The position numbers were made by a program, and so were the translations under genes. 64,000 bases of DNA from Spirosoma sp. KCTC 42546. GTDB lineage: Bacteria > Bacteroidota > Bacteroidia > Cytophagales > Spirosomataceae. The notes under the pieces were generated by a model. It did not search any database. It worked only from the letters and a program-made list of their open reading frames with translations, and was not told where the DNA came from. The stretch is taken from the NCBI RefSeq assembly GCF_006965485.1, contig NZ_CP041360.1, positions 4,134,501 through 4,198,500 on the forward strand. The letters are read 5' to 3'. The stretch's first letter is position 1, and the number at the start of each line of letters is the position of its first letter. Below are positions 19,547 through 28,275 of the stretch, piece after piece.

Positions 19547-19690
19547 ATGAAATTAAAATCTAAAACTATATCGACTGGTCCGGCTAAAAAGGCCTACCAA
19601 ACACCCAAACTTACGGGACTGGGTAACGTAAAAAAACTCACCCTGAAAACGGGCTCAAACGTGGATGGATTTGGCGGCACGTTCGTTTAA
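19547..19690 (+). CDS. Orphan RiPP precursor with lasso-type leader motif
   Basis: A 47-residue peptide. It carries the lasso leader recognition pattern Y-x2-P-x-L-x2-L-G-x4-L-T: Tyr17, Pro20, Leu22, Leu25, Gly26, Leu31 and Thr32. The C-terminal segment TGSNVDGFGGTFV would be the core. Asp40 is only five residues after Gly36, too close for a standard 7-9 residue lasso ring from that glycine, so the product class is uncertain. No B1/B2 protease or asparagine-synthetase-like cyclase is encoded in the window, so processing enzymes must be elsewhere, if present. A terminator follows at 19725. Confidence 0.65.
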   Translation: MKLKSKTISTGPAKKAYQTPKLTGLGNVKKLTLKTGSNVDGFGGTFV

Positions 19691-19724
19691 GAAACTTCCT
19701 TTCGTTTGCAATTGGTTGTGTATC

Positions 19725-19756
19725 AAAACACCAGGCCCTTTGGTCTGGTGTTTTTT
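19725..19756 (+). terminator. Rho-independent terminator
   Basis: AAAACACCAGGCC faces GGTCTGGTGTTTT across a 4-nt loop, followed by a T-run. It lies 35 nt after the small RiPP-like gene. Confidence 0.85.
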
Positions 19757-19826
19757 CGGTATGTAAGGCTATGGCGTGCCGTTAGATTCCAATCACATCG
19801 TTCTCGTTACAATCAATAGTCTATTA

Positions 19827-20282
19827 TCAACGGGAGATATGCCCAGGCGGAATCTCTTCCATGGCTTTTGTCCAGCTTGAGGTAATTTTACTATCTAATG
19901 TACGACTATACATACTGGCGGCATAAGTCGCTGTAAGTCTCGTTCGAACCGGACGGTTTACGACATACTCAACCCAGCCCCCATTGTATCTGAGCACTAA
20001 AAAGAGCTCTTTCTGGTAGGATCGCCAGATGGCCCCCTGCCCATCCACAAGGCCCCAGACTGATTTTTTAGCAATCAATTTCCGCTTTATCTGCGCATAC
20101 TGAACTACTAAATACTTACTCAACACACCCCTCGATTCAATGGAAGTAATTTGATTCGTGGTATGGGATGTATCCTGTTGCTTATTGATATCCTGGCTAT
20201 GGTAGAGGAGTCTCCATTGGGCACTCACTGGCTTACCAGACAAGCAAGCCAGTACTAAAAATAAGTACACTCGTGCATTCAT
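19827..20282 (-). CDS. Small exported protein of unknown function
   Basis: A 151-residue protein starting MNARVYLFLVLACL, with a signal peptide cut near PVSAQW. The ATG at 20282 is chosen because it puts the hydrophobic stretch at the N-terminus; an in-frame ATG at 20300 adds six residues. The mature part is basic with several Trp and Tyr and no recognised domain. It has its own gaps on both sides and converges with the RiPP-like gene. Confidence 0.6.
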   Translation of the reverse strand: MNARVYLFLVLACLSGKPVSAQWRLLYHSQDINKQQDTSHTTNQITSIESRGVLSKYLVVQYAQIKRKLIAKKSVWGLVDGQGAIWRSYQKELFLVLRYNGGWVEYVVNRPVRTRLTATYAASMYSRTLDSKITSSWTKAMEEIPPGHISR

Positions 20283-20583
20283 GGTATAACTGATTAACAC
20301 CAGAAAAATAGCGCAATTACAGAAAGGCCAAGAAGTTGCTTAAATTATAATTCCATTAACTTTATTTGACTTACATCACAGATTAATCACTTCTAGTTTC
20401 ATATACTTGCATCGATAAAGGCGCAAACTGACATAGGCTATCATTGGTATAGCTCAACAGTGACCTATGACTCCGTTACATCAACTGATTTCCCTAGTTA
20501 TACGTATCGAAATGCCACGTTAAAGCTTGGTTTTAACATTTTCGTTGGCAACTAAGTAAGCTGACACACAACCTGGAAAATTT

Positions 20584-20949
20584 CTACAGACGCACTTTAA
20601 CATCCGTTACATCGAACGGAAGTGGGCTCAGGTTCATATACTCCATACCAGGAAATGTGAGAAGGTATCCACTTACTGTAACGTTCAACCTGTCTTTTGC
20701 AAAGGCCACTGGCAAATTACAACTACTAAGCGGTGCTGACGTCCCCGCTCGACTAATCTGGAAGCTAATGACAGGTGTGTTTGGTGACGTAACGGCAATT
20801 ATCGTGGCCGGAACATGGTTGATAAATTGAGTGGTGCGTGTCAGTGTTCTACCAGCATATGTACAGGACGACACCGAAGGATCAACTTTATTTCTGTCGC
20901 AACTGATACTAACACTTAGTACTAGAAGCAGACTCAGGCTGTATTTCAT
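20584..20949 (-). CDS. Small lipoprotein
   Basis: A 121-residue protein starting MKYSLSLLLVLSVSISC, a classic lipoprotein signal with the lipidated cysteine at 17. The frame is open 31 codons further upstream but that part overlaps the end of the preceding gene and lacks signal character. The mature part looks beta-rich (TVSGYLLTFPGMEY). No domain recognised. It is downstream of the 20996 gene by 46 nt on the same strand, so the two probably form an operon. Confidence 0.6.
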   Translation of the reverse strand: MKYSLSLLLVLSVSISCDRNKVDPSVSSCTYAGRTLTRTTQFINHVPATIIAVTSPNTPVISFQISRAGTSAPLSSCNLPVAFAKDRLNVTVSGYLLTFPGMEYMNLSPLPFDVTDVKVRL

Positions 20950-20995
20950 AACTGGTTCATCTTTGAGGTAGACCCTGTCCATTGATGTCCAGTCA

Positions 20996-21556
20996 CTAAC
21001 GGTCGGGGAAGGGAACCGTGATGGTGTCCGTTTCGATTTCATTACTGCTGGTTAAGGCCCGATCCCGAAGTTGAATTCGGTACTTTATCAGGTAGTTTCT
21101 GTAGCTGTTGGTGTATTGATAGGTTTGCCTAAAGTCAATAGTCCCCTCAATGGGTTCCTTCTTTCCTTCGCGGCCCAGCTGAGGAAAAAATAAGGCATTA
21201 TCCTCTCTACTGGGGAGCTCTTTAAACTGATTATCTTCGAGTCTAAATGTCTTAATCCTGTAACTCCCCCAGCCCCCTGCTTGCAGGTAACGAGCCGTAT
21301 CAGCAGCACTAATTGGAAGGTTGTCGCCCAGGTCTCCGTCCCCATCCTTGAAGCCTATCGTGATCACCAGAGAGTCTCGCTTCTGTTGCCCTACACCTGC
21401 CCCTGTCCCAAGCGAGTACCGACTAATCCCTTTAAATTCAATTTGTGGCGTGGTTGAATAGCTGGGCTCATTGACACAATTTGAAGCACCCAGACTTACG
21501 AATAGAATAACCCCGTAGCAGATTACAATCAAGCTTGGTATGCGTACATTTTTCAT
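20996..21556 (-). CDS. Probable lipoprotein with DGDGDLGD motif
   Basis: A 186-residue protein with an N-terminal hydrophobic segment and a lipobox-like site (GASNC, Cys27). The mature part has a Ca-binding-like Asp/Gly loop (FKDGDGDLGDNLP), common in Bacteroidota lipoproteins that carry a short Ig-like fold. The C-terminal half is beta-rich (YLIKYRIQLRDRALTSSNEIETDTITV). Function unknown. It is the likely first gene of a pair with the lipoprotein at 20584. Confidence 0.65.
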   Translation of the reverse strand: MKNVRIPSLIVICYGVILFVSLGASNCVNEPSYSTTPQIEFKGISRYSLGTGAGVGQQKRDSLVITIGFKDGDGDLGDNLPISAADTARYLQAGGWGSYRIKTFRLEDNQFKELPSREDNALFFPQLGREGKKEPIEGTIDFRQTYQYTNSYRNYLIKYRIQLRDRALTSSNEIETDTITVPFPDR

Positions 21557-21893
21557 CTGGTAAACGTTAGTTTTCAGTTAAAAATGATCAACTCTGCATA
21601 AGGACTCAATCTAGTTAAAAAGGTTGTAAAATGTACCCTTAGCAACTAAAAAACCTAGTGTTCGTATAGATATAGTTAACGAAAAACTGGAACTTGTCTA
21701 AACGTACCCTCTCCATCTCTCATCCTAATGGCTTCTTCAGTTACTACCCAGCAACGATCTAAAAAATTATTGGAGTACCATAAGATATTATGTTACCAAT
21801 TAAAGAAAATTAAAAACAATTAAAAAATTATTATTATACTTAAGCCTAAATTAGAATACTTTTAGTTTTCCACCCCTATCAATCATACCTACA
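21557..21893. other. AT-rich gap, divergent promoters expected
   Basis: It separates the - strand lipoprotein pair from the + strand LytTR gene. No hairpin, repeat or consensus promoter stands out. Confidence 0.5.
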
Positions 21894-22295
21894 ATGAAAC
21901 AATTAAACGCAGCCCAGGTACAACACAAGTTTGATCCTCAACAGATTATGTATTTAGTCGGGGATGTGAATTACTGTACGATCTACCTCCTGAATGGAAA
22001 GGCGATCTTATCGAGCAGAACCTTAAAATGGTATAGTGATCGCTGGCCCCAGTTTATTCGGAATCACAAGGCCCATTTAATTAATCCACAGCATGTTCAT
22101 AGCTGTATTGTGCTTTCCTCCATCGATGCCCACTTAATTATGCGAAATGGCGCTCGCCTTCAAATTAGCCGACGGCGGATATACGGAGTTACCAAGCAGC
22201 TAGGTCTTGAGCTACCCAAGAAATGCTGTACGAGTACACACCTGCTTAAACCAGAATGGAATTCCTTTGTACCAGCGCATATCAAGGTTGCCTAA
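21894..22295 (+). CDS. Stand-alone LytTR DNA-binding protein
   Basis: A 133-residue protein made almost entirely of a LytTR domain (IMYLVGDVNYCTIYLLNGKAI, TLKWYSDRW, FIRNHKAHLINPQHV, RLQISRRRI), a beta-type DNA-binding fold normally fused to a receiver. Here no receiver is present, so any signal must come from a partner or cofactor. The C-terminus carries two adjacent cysteines (KKCCTSTH). It opens a loose + strand group with the GAF protein and receiver downstream, though the gaps are too long to be sure of an operon. Confidence 0.78.
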   Translation: MKQLNAAQVQHKFDPQQIMYLVGDVNYCTIYLLNGKAILSSRTLKWYSDRWPQFIRNHKAHLINPQHVHSCIVLSSIDAHLIMRNGARLQISRRRIYGVTKQLGLELPKKCCTSTHLLKPEWNSFVPAHIKVA

Positions 22296-22318
22296 CCTGA
22301 TATCCAGAAGAATAGACG

Positions 22319-22373
22319 ATGTGAATTCGGGTTTGTACATAGCTAGTGTAGCCTTTACAACCCGAATTCACAT
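22319..22373. repeat. 15-bp inverted repeat after the LytTR gene
   Basis: The arms ATGTGAATTCGGGTT and complement (22319-22333 and 22359-22373) are exact, with a 25-nt loop and no T-run. They lie 24 nt after the LytTR stop. Confidence 0.75.
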
Positions 22374-22570
22374 TGATTAACTTGTTGAGTGCCCCATAGC
22401 GCTCAGTTAAAAACGTAATCGGTTACGCTGCTTTTGACGCTGTCAGGCAAATTGGTTTATTCAACGTTACACACCGTATAGCCGATGCAAATAGGCAGTT
22501 TTTACGGGCCTGAATGAGTAGAGTCTTGTAAATCCTACGTAGTTTTGACCATAATCTGGCTGAATAAACC

Positions 22571-23305
22571 ATGCAAATTCCTCCCCCTCCCCCAGAGGAA
22601 ACCAACCGAATAGATGCCCTTCGAAGTTACGAGATTCTTGATTCATTACCCGAACCGGATTATGACGAACTAACTACGCTTGCTTCCGAAATTTGCCAAA
22701 CGCCCATTTCATTAATCAGCCTGATTGATGACGATCGGCAGTGGTTTAAATCCAATCTTGGCCTTACGGTACGCGAAACACCACGAGAATTTGCGTTTTG
22801 TGCGCATGGAATTCTCAATCCAACGGAACTGTTAATTGTTCCTGATTCTCGGAAAGATGCGCGTTTTATGGGCAATCCTTTAGTAACGGGCGATCCCCAT
22901 GTGATTTTTTATGCGGGCGTTCCTCTGATAAACGAGGATGGTTATGCGCTGGGCTCTTTGTGTGTGATTGATCATACGCCTAAGCAGTTAACGGAAAACC
23001 AGTTAAGCTCGTTAAAAATTCTGGCCAAACAGGTTGTCAACTTACTGGAGCTCAGAAGAACCAATAAAGCTTTGACAACTCTTAAAAGATTGTTAGAACA
23101 ACGAAATACTGAGTTAGAGCAGATAGCGGCTATTGCCAGGGATGAGGTCAGACCGCAGGTTCTTCAACTCCATGAAACGATTCTTCACCTGATAACGGAG
23201 TCGATCAACCCAAACCCCGACACAATCAGGCCACTACTCAAGGATACCATCAAAACGGTGCGTGCCATAGAGGACGGTTTAAATCGAATGCAGCAACTGG
23301 ATTAA
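22571..23305 (+). CDS. GAF-domain signalling protein
   Basis: A 244-residue protein. Residues 10-160 are a GAF domain ([72 protein letters not shown]), which usually binds small ligands or tetrapyrroles. A coiled-coil helix ([17 protein letters not shown]) and a helical dimerisation-like tail follow. No catalytic ATPase or cyclase domain is present, so it acts as a sensor without its own output. It is 69 nt upstream of the receiver reading frame, suggesting shared function. Confidence 0.82.
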   Translation: MQIPPPPPEETNRIDALRSYEILDSLPEPDYDELTTLASEICQTPISLISLIDDDRQWFKSNLGLTVRETPREFAFCAHGILNPTELLIVPDSRKDARFMGNPLVTGDPHVIFYAGVPLINEDGYALGSLCVIDHTPKQLTENQLSSLKILAKQVVNLLELRRTNKALTTLKRLLEQRNTELEQIAAIARDEVRPQVLQLHETILHLITESINPNPDTIRPLLKDTIKTVRAIEDGLNRMQQLD

Positions 23306-23419
23306 ATGGATACAAAATGGGTGGGACTAGTAGTACTCTGGCCAACTAGATTCTGTTGACGCCCCCCGTTATGCATGCGTAAAAGAGTAGCTATATTGCT
23401 TACCAAGCTCCCCGTACCA

Positions 23420-23863
23420 ATGCCATACCGCTATTCAATCCTTCTTGTGGACGACGATCCGCATCTGATTGAGTTGTTAAATCATGCCGCACAGCAGGTT
23501 TTTCCCGAAGCCTCGTTTTTTCAGGTAACCAGCGCTGCTGAAGCCATCGCCTATATTGAAACCCTGGAAGGGTACGGACCACGATTGGTTTTACTAGACC
23601 TTAACTTAAGTTCCGCAGATAACGGCCTACACTTTTTATCATTTTTACGAGCGAATGAAAACACACGTTTTCTGCCCGTTGTTATCCTCACCGTCAGCAA
23701 CTTATATGGTGACATTGAAAACTCATATGCATTAGGCGTTTCTGCCTTTACCATCAAACCTACGCGCCTGGATGAATGGGTCGACTATGTAAGAAATTTG
23801 CGAAATTATTGGTTTGATACGGTTACTCTACCCGCAATTGTCTTTAACAAAAATCGGCGTTAA
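23420..23863 (+). CDS. Single-domain response regulator
   Basis: A 147-residue receiver domain with no output domain. The acidic pocket (LLVDDDPH), phospho-accepting Asp (VLLDLNLSS), Thr switch (ILTVS) and conserved Lys (FTIKP) are all present, so it should be phosphorylated. The C-terminus (LRNYWFDTVTLP) matches the degenerate receiver at 35236 (LNEYWFNIVTLP), showing they are paralogues. Single-domain receivers act in phosphorelays or by binding partners. The ATG at 23420 is preferred to the one at 23375, whose extra 15 residues do not fit the fold. Confidence 0.85.
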   Translation: MPYRYSILLVDDDPHLIELLNHAAQQVFPEASFFQVTSAAEAIAYIETLEGYGPRLVLLDLNLSSADNGLHFLSFLRANENTRFLPVVILTVSNLYGDIENSYALGVSAFTIKPTRLDEWVDYVRNLRNYWFDTVTLPAIVFNKNRR

Positions 23864-24022
23864 GAACAGGCCTGTTATAAACTACTGATGAGATACCACT
23901 ATCCATCCATACAGTCATTATCAGACAAATTTATTAATATTTGATTAATTCATTACCTCAAAAGCTAACCGATTTGGCTTGATTCGAGTTATATGGTAAC
24001 TCACGTTTAATCAAGACTCAAA

Positions 24023-24244
24023 ATGGCTCAAATCTCCCCCTTTTATACCCTTCAGCAATTAGTTTATCACACCAATGACAACTGCCCTCAGGGGCTACGC
24101 ATTCCTGCTATCGACCAGCGGCTTGGTAGGGGCGGAAAAGTAGACTGTTTGTGCTGTCGGTATTTGAATAAAATGCAGACCAAAAAAACCGCCGGCTCGC
24201 GTATGCTGAGACGGCTTGTTTCTGCCGCTGCGCCTATGGCCTAA
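24023..24244 (+). CDS. Small protein of unknown function
   Basis: A 73-residue protein, basic, with four cysteines (DNCPQG and KVDCLCCRY) that could bind metal. It has no signal peptide and no recognised domain. It ends 28 nt before the hairpin at 24272-24309, which suits a real gene. It converges with the small - strand gene at 24297. Confidence 0.45.
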   Translation: MAQISPFYTLQQLVYHTNDNCPQGLRIPAIDQRLGRGGKVDCLCCRYLNKMQTKKTAGSRMLRRLVSAAAPMA

Positions 24245-24271
24245 TGTTGTGCAGCAACCACTTCCAAACAA

Positions 24272-24309
24272 GCCAAACGCCTGACTAACTTCTTAGTCAG
24301 GCGTTTGGC
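24272..24309. terminator. Strong hairpin between convergent small genes
   Basis: Exact 17-base arms (GCCAAACGCCTGACTAA and complement) around a 4-nt loop, followed by TTTACT. The right arm includes the stop of the gene at 24297. Confidence 0.8.
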
Positions 24310-24512
24310 TTTACTATGCGTCCGTTTATAATAAACCCGCTGTAACACTTACCCGGAATGCTATAATACAGGCGTCCCACCGAAAAGCTCCGGTTCTCTT
24401 TGCTACGATCAATATCCTGATTTCCCTTTCGCTGCGCCAGATTGCTGTCAGGGAATACGACCTGGATGACCCTGATCAGAGAGTTGTACAACCAATTTAC
24501 CAGCTGTTTCAT
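24297..24512 (-). CDS. Small hypothetical protein
   Basis: A 71-residue basic protein starting MKQLVNWLYNSLIRV, amphipathic at the N-terminus. No domain recognised. Its last codons and stop are inside the hairpin arm at 24293-24309, a layout shared by several genes in this window. It may be real but could be a chance frame. Confidence 0.4.
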   Translation of the reverse strand: MKQLVNWLYNSLIRVIQVVFPDSNLAQRKGNQDIDRSKENRSFSVGRLYYSIPGKCYSGFIINGRIVKPNA

Positions 24513-24669
24513 TTTATTAGCCTATTTCTCGTTATGCTGAAATTAGTTGATTGAATCGCTAAATTTGGTGTATAAAATTAAATTATTTCTGGAAATTCTA
24601 CTAACTTAATTCTTGCCTGCTAGTTATGTCGTAATATGATCCTCTTTACTAATTGTTGTGACAAACAAG

Positions 24670-25311
24670 ATGACCATTACTCCATTTGAAACCAATCTCT
24701 ATCAGCACCTTGCTCCGTTTTTCGCCGAGCACGGATTTACCTTGCTGCCAGAAAAAAAACAGTTTCGGCGCATCAATACCAGCGGGTTTCAGAATATTAT
24801 TCTATCCTCTGTTTTTTGTGTGGATGATACTATGCTGGATGTTAATTTTGGGGCCAGGAACGACCAGATTGAACAAATTGCCCAGCAATTTCTGAACAAT
24901 CAACCTGACTTCCGGCTCGACGCCAATACGTTTCTCCTGTCGGTTGCCCGATTTAGCGGCTTTCAGTCTTCCCGGTATAAGATTCATTCGGGAGAAGCTC
25001 TTTCGGACGTTTGTGAGAAAATCGAATTATTTTTCAACAAACAGGGATTCGATTTTCTCGATTCAGCCTCTATCCTATCCACCCTCGATCTACTGCTGAA
25101 CGAAAGCCCTAATCAGCCGTGTCAATTCGTTTATAACCAAACCCATCGCTGTTACAAAGGCCTGATTGCCGCCCGGCTAAATCACAATCCCCACTTCGAA
25201 GGGTTAGTAGATAGTTACCGCCATTTGCTGATTCGTCTGACCCAAAACCCGTACGAGCAGTTGCATTTCGAGCGGCTGATTGCGTATCTGCAACACTACT
25301 CTGCTAATTAG
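24670..25311 (+). CDS. Cytosolic protein of unknown function
   Basis: A 213-residue protein with no signal peptide or membrane segment. The first part (LYQHLAPFFAEHGFTLLPEKKQFRR) resembles small Bacteroidota proteins of unknown function with an alpha/beta start. Later parts are helical (LLNESPNQPCQFVYNQTHRCYKGLIAARL). The frame can begin at a GTG at 24658 but the ATG at 24670 is the better start. It converges with the hydrolase at 25380. Confidence 0.65.
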   Translation: MTITPFETNLYQHLAPFFAEHGFTLLPEKKQFRRINTSGFQNIILSSVFCVDDTMLDVNFGARNDQIEQIAQQFLNNQPDFRLDANTFLLSVARFSGFQSSRYKIHSGEALSDVCEKIELFFNKQGFDFLDSASILSTLDLLLNESPNQPCQFVYNQTHRCYKGLIAARLNHNPHFEGLVDSYRHLLIRLTQNPYEQLHFERLIAYLQHYSAN

Positions 25312-25379
25312 GTATTGGTCATTGCGTCAGTAGTCGATTAAACCATCAGATTAAGAACCAGTAACTAATAACCTGTCTA

Positions 25380-26348
25380 CTAGTTGTTCACAAATTGGGC
25401 AATTGTCTCAACCAGCCCAGGCGTAAGTGGCAATTCAGGATTATTGTAGGTTTTAATATTTTCAGCCCGATCCAGGGGCGCATTTTTGAAAATGTGATTC
25501 ATCCGATTAATCAGCGCCAGTGTCGCATCTGGCCGGGCTGCTTTCAATAGTTCAGCTTCGCTGGTAGCTACCTGAATATCATTCTTCCCATTAATCAGCA
25601 GAACTGGCCCATTGAATTTTTTGATTTCAACGCTGGGGTCATATTTCATCCAGGAAATCAGGCCCGGTTGCATTTTTGCGTTGAACATGGTTTGCAGGAA
25701 CGGATTCACCCGTTGAACGCGATACCCTTCCTTAAGCGAGTCGAGAATTACGGATGCTAACGAACGAAGTGTGTCTGGCAGAGCCGTTTGAAACTGCACC
25801 TTCATAACATCGGCAATATTCCGGCCAGCCCCTGCAATTGAAATATACTTAGCCACTTTCGTCTGCTTTGCCGCCAGCATACCCACCAATGAGCCCTCTG
25901 AATGGCCTGCTACGATCACTTTAGAAAATCGCTTATCGGCCTGTAATTGCTGAATAAACCCAACAGCATCGCTTACATAATAGTCAAATCGGTGTTTATC
26001 TGTGCTGATTGCAGCAACGGCTGACTTCAGATTAGTGCCCGAATAGCGCTTGTCGTAGCGGGCAACGGCTATTCCCTGTCGAACCAGACTATCGGCCAGC
26101 ATTTTAAAGGCATTTGTCTTAAATCCGTACGTACTGTTACAATCGCGATCGGTCGGGCCTGAACCGGCAATGAGTAGCACCACTGGCACCGCTTTTTTCA
26201 CCTTATCGGGCACCGTAAGCGTACCATCGAGTGTAAGATCGGCCCCAGCTGGCTCAATGACTTTGTAATGAATAGGCTCCTCGGTCTGGCCAAATGTGGT
26301 CAAATTAGCAGACAGGAATAGAAAGACGATAGGGAGGAAATGATTCAT
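25380..26348 (-). CDS. Exported alpha/beta hydrolase
   Basis: A 322-residue protein with a signal peptide (cut near TTFGQTEE), placing it in the periplasm. The nucleophile elbow is GHSEGS, with catalytic Ser150. The oxyanion region LLIAGSGPTDRD and the C-terminal acid/His region (GKNDIQVATSEAELL, LINRMNHIFKNAP) fit the family. It resembles serine hydrolases annotated as esterase or peptidase-like; the substrate is unknown. It stands alone. Confidence 0.85.
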   Translation of the reverse strand: MNHFLPIVFLFLSANLTTFGQTEEPIHYKVIEPAGADLTLDGTLTVPDKVKKAVPVVLLIAGSGPTDRDCNSTYGFKTNAFKMLADSLVRQGIAVARYDKRYSGTNLKSAVAAISTDKHRFDYYVSDAVGFIQQLQADKRFSKVIVAGHSEGSLVGMLAAKQTKVAKYISIAGAGRNIADVMKVQFQTALPDTLRSLASVILDSLKEGYRVQRVNPFLQTMFNAKMQPGLISWMKYDPSVEIKKFNGPVLLINGKNDIQVATSEAELLKAARPDATLALINRMNHIFKNAPLDRAENIKTYNNPELPLTPGLVETIAQFVNN

Positions 26349-26448
26349 AGCTGGTTGATAATTAACAAATTAGTATGATTTGATACTATTGATTCTTTTT
26401 CGTAGCTAAAGCATCTAACGAAACGTTAAAGACACACCGCAGGAGCAA

Positions 26449-27114
26449 TCAATTAAGTTGATGTCTTTTTTCCTGCTGGGAATAAATGTAGGAATACACA
26501 ACGGGTATGAGTACGGTAAGCATTGTGACGCCTAGTACACAACCTACTTTATACGACATTGGAACAACCAGAGCCAGCACCGCACTTAATAATCCACCTG
26601 CTACCATTAGTCGTCCACCCAGACGGTGCGTTTTACGCCAGACAGTTTCATTTCCTAATGTCCAGGGAGTGCGGATACCTACAAACCAATTGGGCTTTAT
26701 CGAGGTAAGGTAATTTCCCATTCCTGCTAACATTAATCCAACCAGTGCAAGTATTACGCTAGTAGAAAATTTAGTATCTACCGGATGACCAGCCATATAG
26801 AATAACCAGATCATCATGGCCGCAAACAGAAGCGTAACAGCAAAACGTAGTTTTTGATAGTTTGACGACATTTGTAGCTGTCCTCTAAGATCAAGAGCTA
26901 GCAGGAATCGGAGAACCAGATAAAGAAATACAGATAAGCCTCCAATTAATAAAGCAGCCGTTTCTTTCCGTTGCCAGTCGTTTGGATTCCCCTGCAGGTC
27001 AAAGTGTGTGGCAATTTCAGCAGGAAGCTGATTCCAGACAATTGCCAGATACACTAGCGGAGATAGCATAATGACTACCATTAGTAGCTCGGCAGATGTA
27101 GAATTCCTTTTCAT
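26449..27114 (-). CDS. SdpI-family membrane protein
   Basis: A 221-residue protein with six membrane helices. It has the DUF1648 start (LSPLVYLAIVWNQLPAEIATHFDLQGNPNDW) and the SdpI domain (KPNWFVGIRTPWTLGNETVWRKTHRLGGRL). SdpI of Bacillus gives immunity to the SdpC toxin and sequesters SdpR. Here the toxin gene is absent. It lies 12 nt after the ArsR-type gene, matching the sdpR-sdpI order. Confidence 0.88.
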   Translation of the reverse strand: MKRNSTSAELLMVVIMLSPLVYLAIVWNQLPAEIATHFDLQGNPNDWQRKETAALLIGGLSVFLYLVLRFLLALDLRGQLQMSSNYQKLRFAVTLLFAAMMIWLFYMAGHPVDTKFSTSVILALVGLMLAGMGNYLTSIKPNWFVGIRTPWTLGNETVWRKTHRLGGRLMVAGGLLSAVLALVVPMSYKVGCVLGVTMLTVLIPVVYSYIYSQQEKRHQLN

Positions 27115-27126
27115 TTGAGTAGGTGT

Positions 27127-27423
27127 TTACAGGTTTTGATTCGGTGTTTTCTCAGAAATTGGCGCATCCGTTTTCTGAAAGCTGATCAACCAGGCCAGCA
27201 GATCGTCGAGAACGGTGGTGTTGAGGGTATAATTGATAAACTGCCCCTGTTTAGTGGCTTCTACCAGACCGGCCTGCCGGAGTAGATCAAGGTGGTGCGA
27301 AATACTGGGCTTGGTCATATCGAACCGCTCGGCAATCTCACCGGCGTTTAGGTCGCCCCCGCGCAACAGGTCCAGTATCTGCCGACGGGTCGGGTCATTT
27401 AGGGCTTTAAAGAGGTTGTTCAT
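27127..27423 (-). CDS. ArsR-family (SdpR-like) repressor
   Basis: A 98-residue winged-helix protein (LFKALNDPTRRQILDLLRGGDLNAGEIAERFDMTKPSISHHLDLLRQAGLV). No metal-binding Cys pair is present, so it is of the SdpR type rather than a metal sensor. It probably represses its own operon through the tandem sites at 27442-27486. It is first in a two-gene operon with the SdpI-like gene. Confidence 0.9.
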   Translation of the reverse strand: MNNLFKALNDPTRRQILDLLRGGDLNAGEIAERFDMTKPSISHHLDLLRQAGLVEATKQGQFINYTLNTTVLDDLLAWLISFQKTDAPISEKTPNQNL

Positions 27424-27441
27424 TTGCCTATCATTAAATAG

Positions 27442-27486
27442 TTAGACAAATATCTAATTAATCATTTAGACAACTATCTAATTAAT
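27442..27486. promoter_or_regulatory. Tandem operator for the SdpR-like repressor
   Basis: Two 21-bp copies of TTAGACAA-M-TATCTAATTAAT (27442-27462 and 27466-27486), 24 bp apart. Each contains the inverted pair TTAGA-N6-TCTAA. They sit 19 nt before the start codon, as expected for an autorepressor. Confidence 0.7.
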
Positions 27487-27549
27487 AATAAATGGAGATT
27501 TAAAAGGATAAACGGCCTTATTTCATGATGAATGGTAAAAGAGCTGAGT

Positions 27550-28047
27550 TTATTTTTTAATGATACTAATATTACCACTACCTTCTATATAGCAGGCTCT
27601 CACCTGTACCAGGTCATCCACGCCCTGCTCCCGAAGCATGCCCGTTAATTCTGAGGCTGTAATTAATTCTTTTTTCATATTCTGACGTTGCATAACGCCG
27701 TTTTTAATCAGCAAAACAGGATCTGGCTCCCCTATTTTGCTGAAGAAAACCGATCGATAGCCAAGCCAGTTAATGGCATAATCCCAGAAGACCAGTACGC
27801 CCACCAGAACAAACCCCTCCGTAATTGAGGTATACTCCCCCGCCATCGAGTTTTGTGATGCATCTGAAATAAGGGTGATGAGCAATAAATCGCTAATACC
27901 AAGCTGGCCAGCCCCACGTCTGAAAAATCGGATATAGGCAAAACAGAACCAATAAGTGAGTGTACCCCGAATTAAGATTTCCCAGAGTGACATACTAGGC
28001 GTAACCATTTTTCCCCAATCAATATCGACAAGCAGTAAGGCAGTCAT
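27550..28047 (-). CDS. DUF421 (YetF-type) membrane protein
   Basis: A 165-residue protein. Three N-terminal membrane helices (EILIRGTLTYWFCFAYIRFF, LGISDLLLITLISDASQNSM, FVLVGVLVFWDYAINWL) are followed by the soluble DUF421 domain (PDPVLLIKNGVMQRQNMKKELITASELTGMLREQGV). Function unknown; YetF-type proteins are linked to spore or envelope phenotypes in Bacillus. It stands alone. Confidence 0.88.
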   Translation of the reverse strand: MTALLLVDIDWGKMVTPSMSLWEILIRGTLTYWFCFAYIRFFRRGAGQLGISDLLLITLISDASQNSMAGEYTSITEGFVLVGVLVFWDYAINWLGYRSVFFSKIGEPDPVLLIKNGVMQRQNMKKELITASELTGMLREQGVDDLVQVRACYIEGSGNISIIKK

Positions 28048-28144
28048 AATGTGTTTCCAGATAGATAGTACTGACCGTATGAACTCAATACCAGGGTAGT
28101 AGTTTACGCAACGATCATCTTTATTAACGGGATGTGCATTGGGC

Positions 28145-28175
28145 TTGGCTGTATCTGTTTATGGAGTTACCTTTG
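28145..28175 (+). promoter_or_regulatory. Promoter of the DUF6580 gene
   Basis: TTG at 28145-28147, a 20-bp spacer and TACCTTTG at 28168-28175 match the Bacteroidota -33/-7 pair. The gene's ATG is 100 nt downstream, leaving a fairly long leader with no obvious riboswitch. Confidence 0.6.
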
Positions 28176-28275
28176 TCAAACGTATATCGCCTTCGCTCGC
28201 ATCCAGTATCAGTTGAACCGTTATTCTACTGAAGGCAGTCGTACATAAGTCAATACATCAATCGCTGATTTTACC

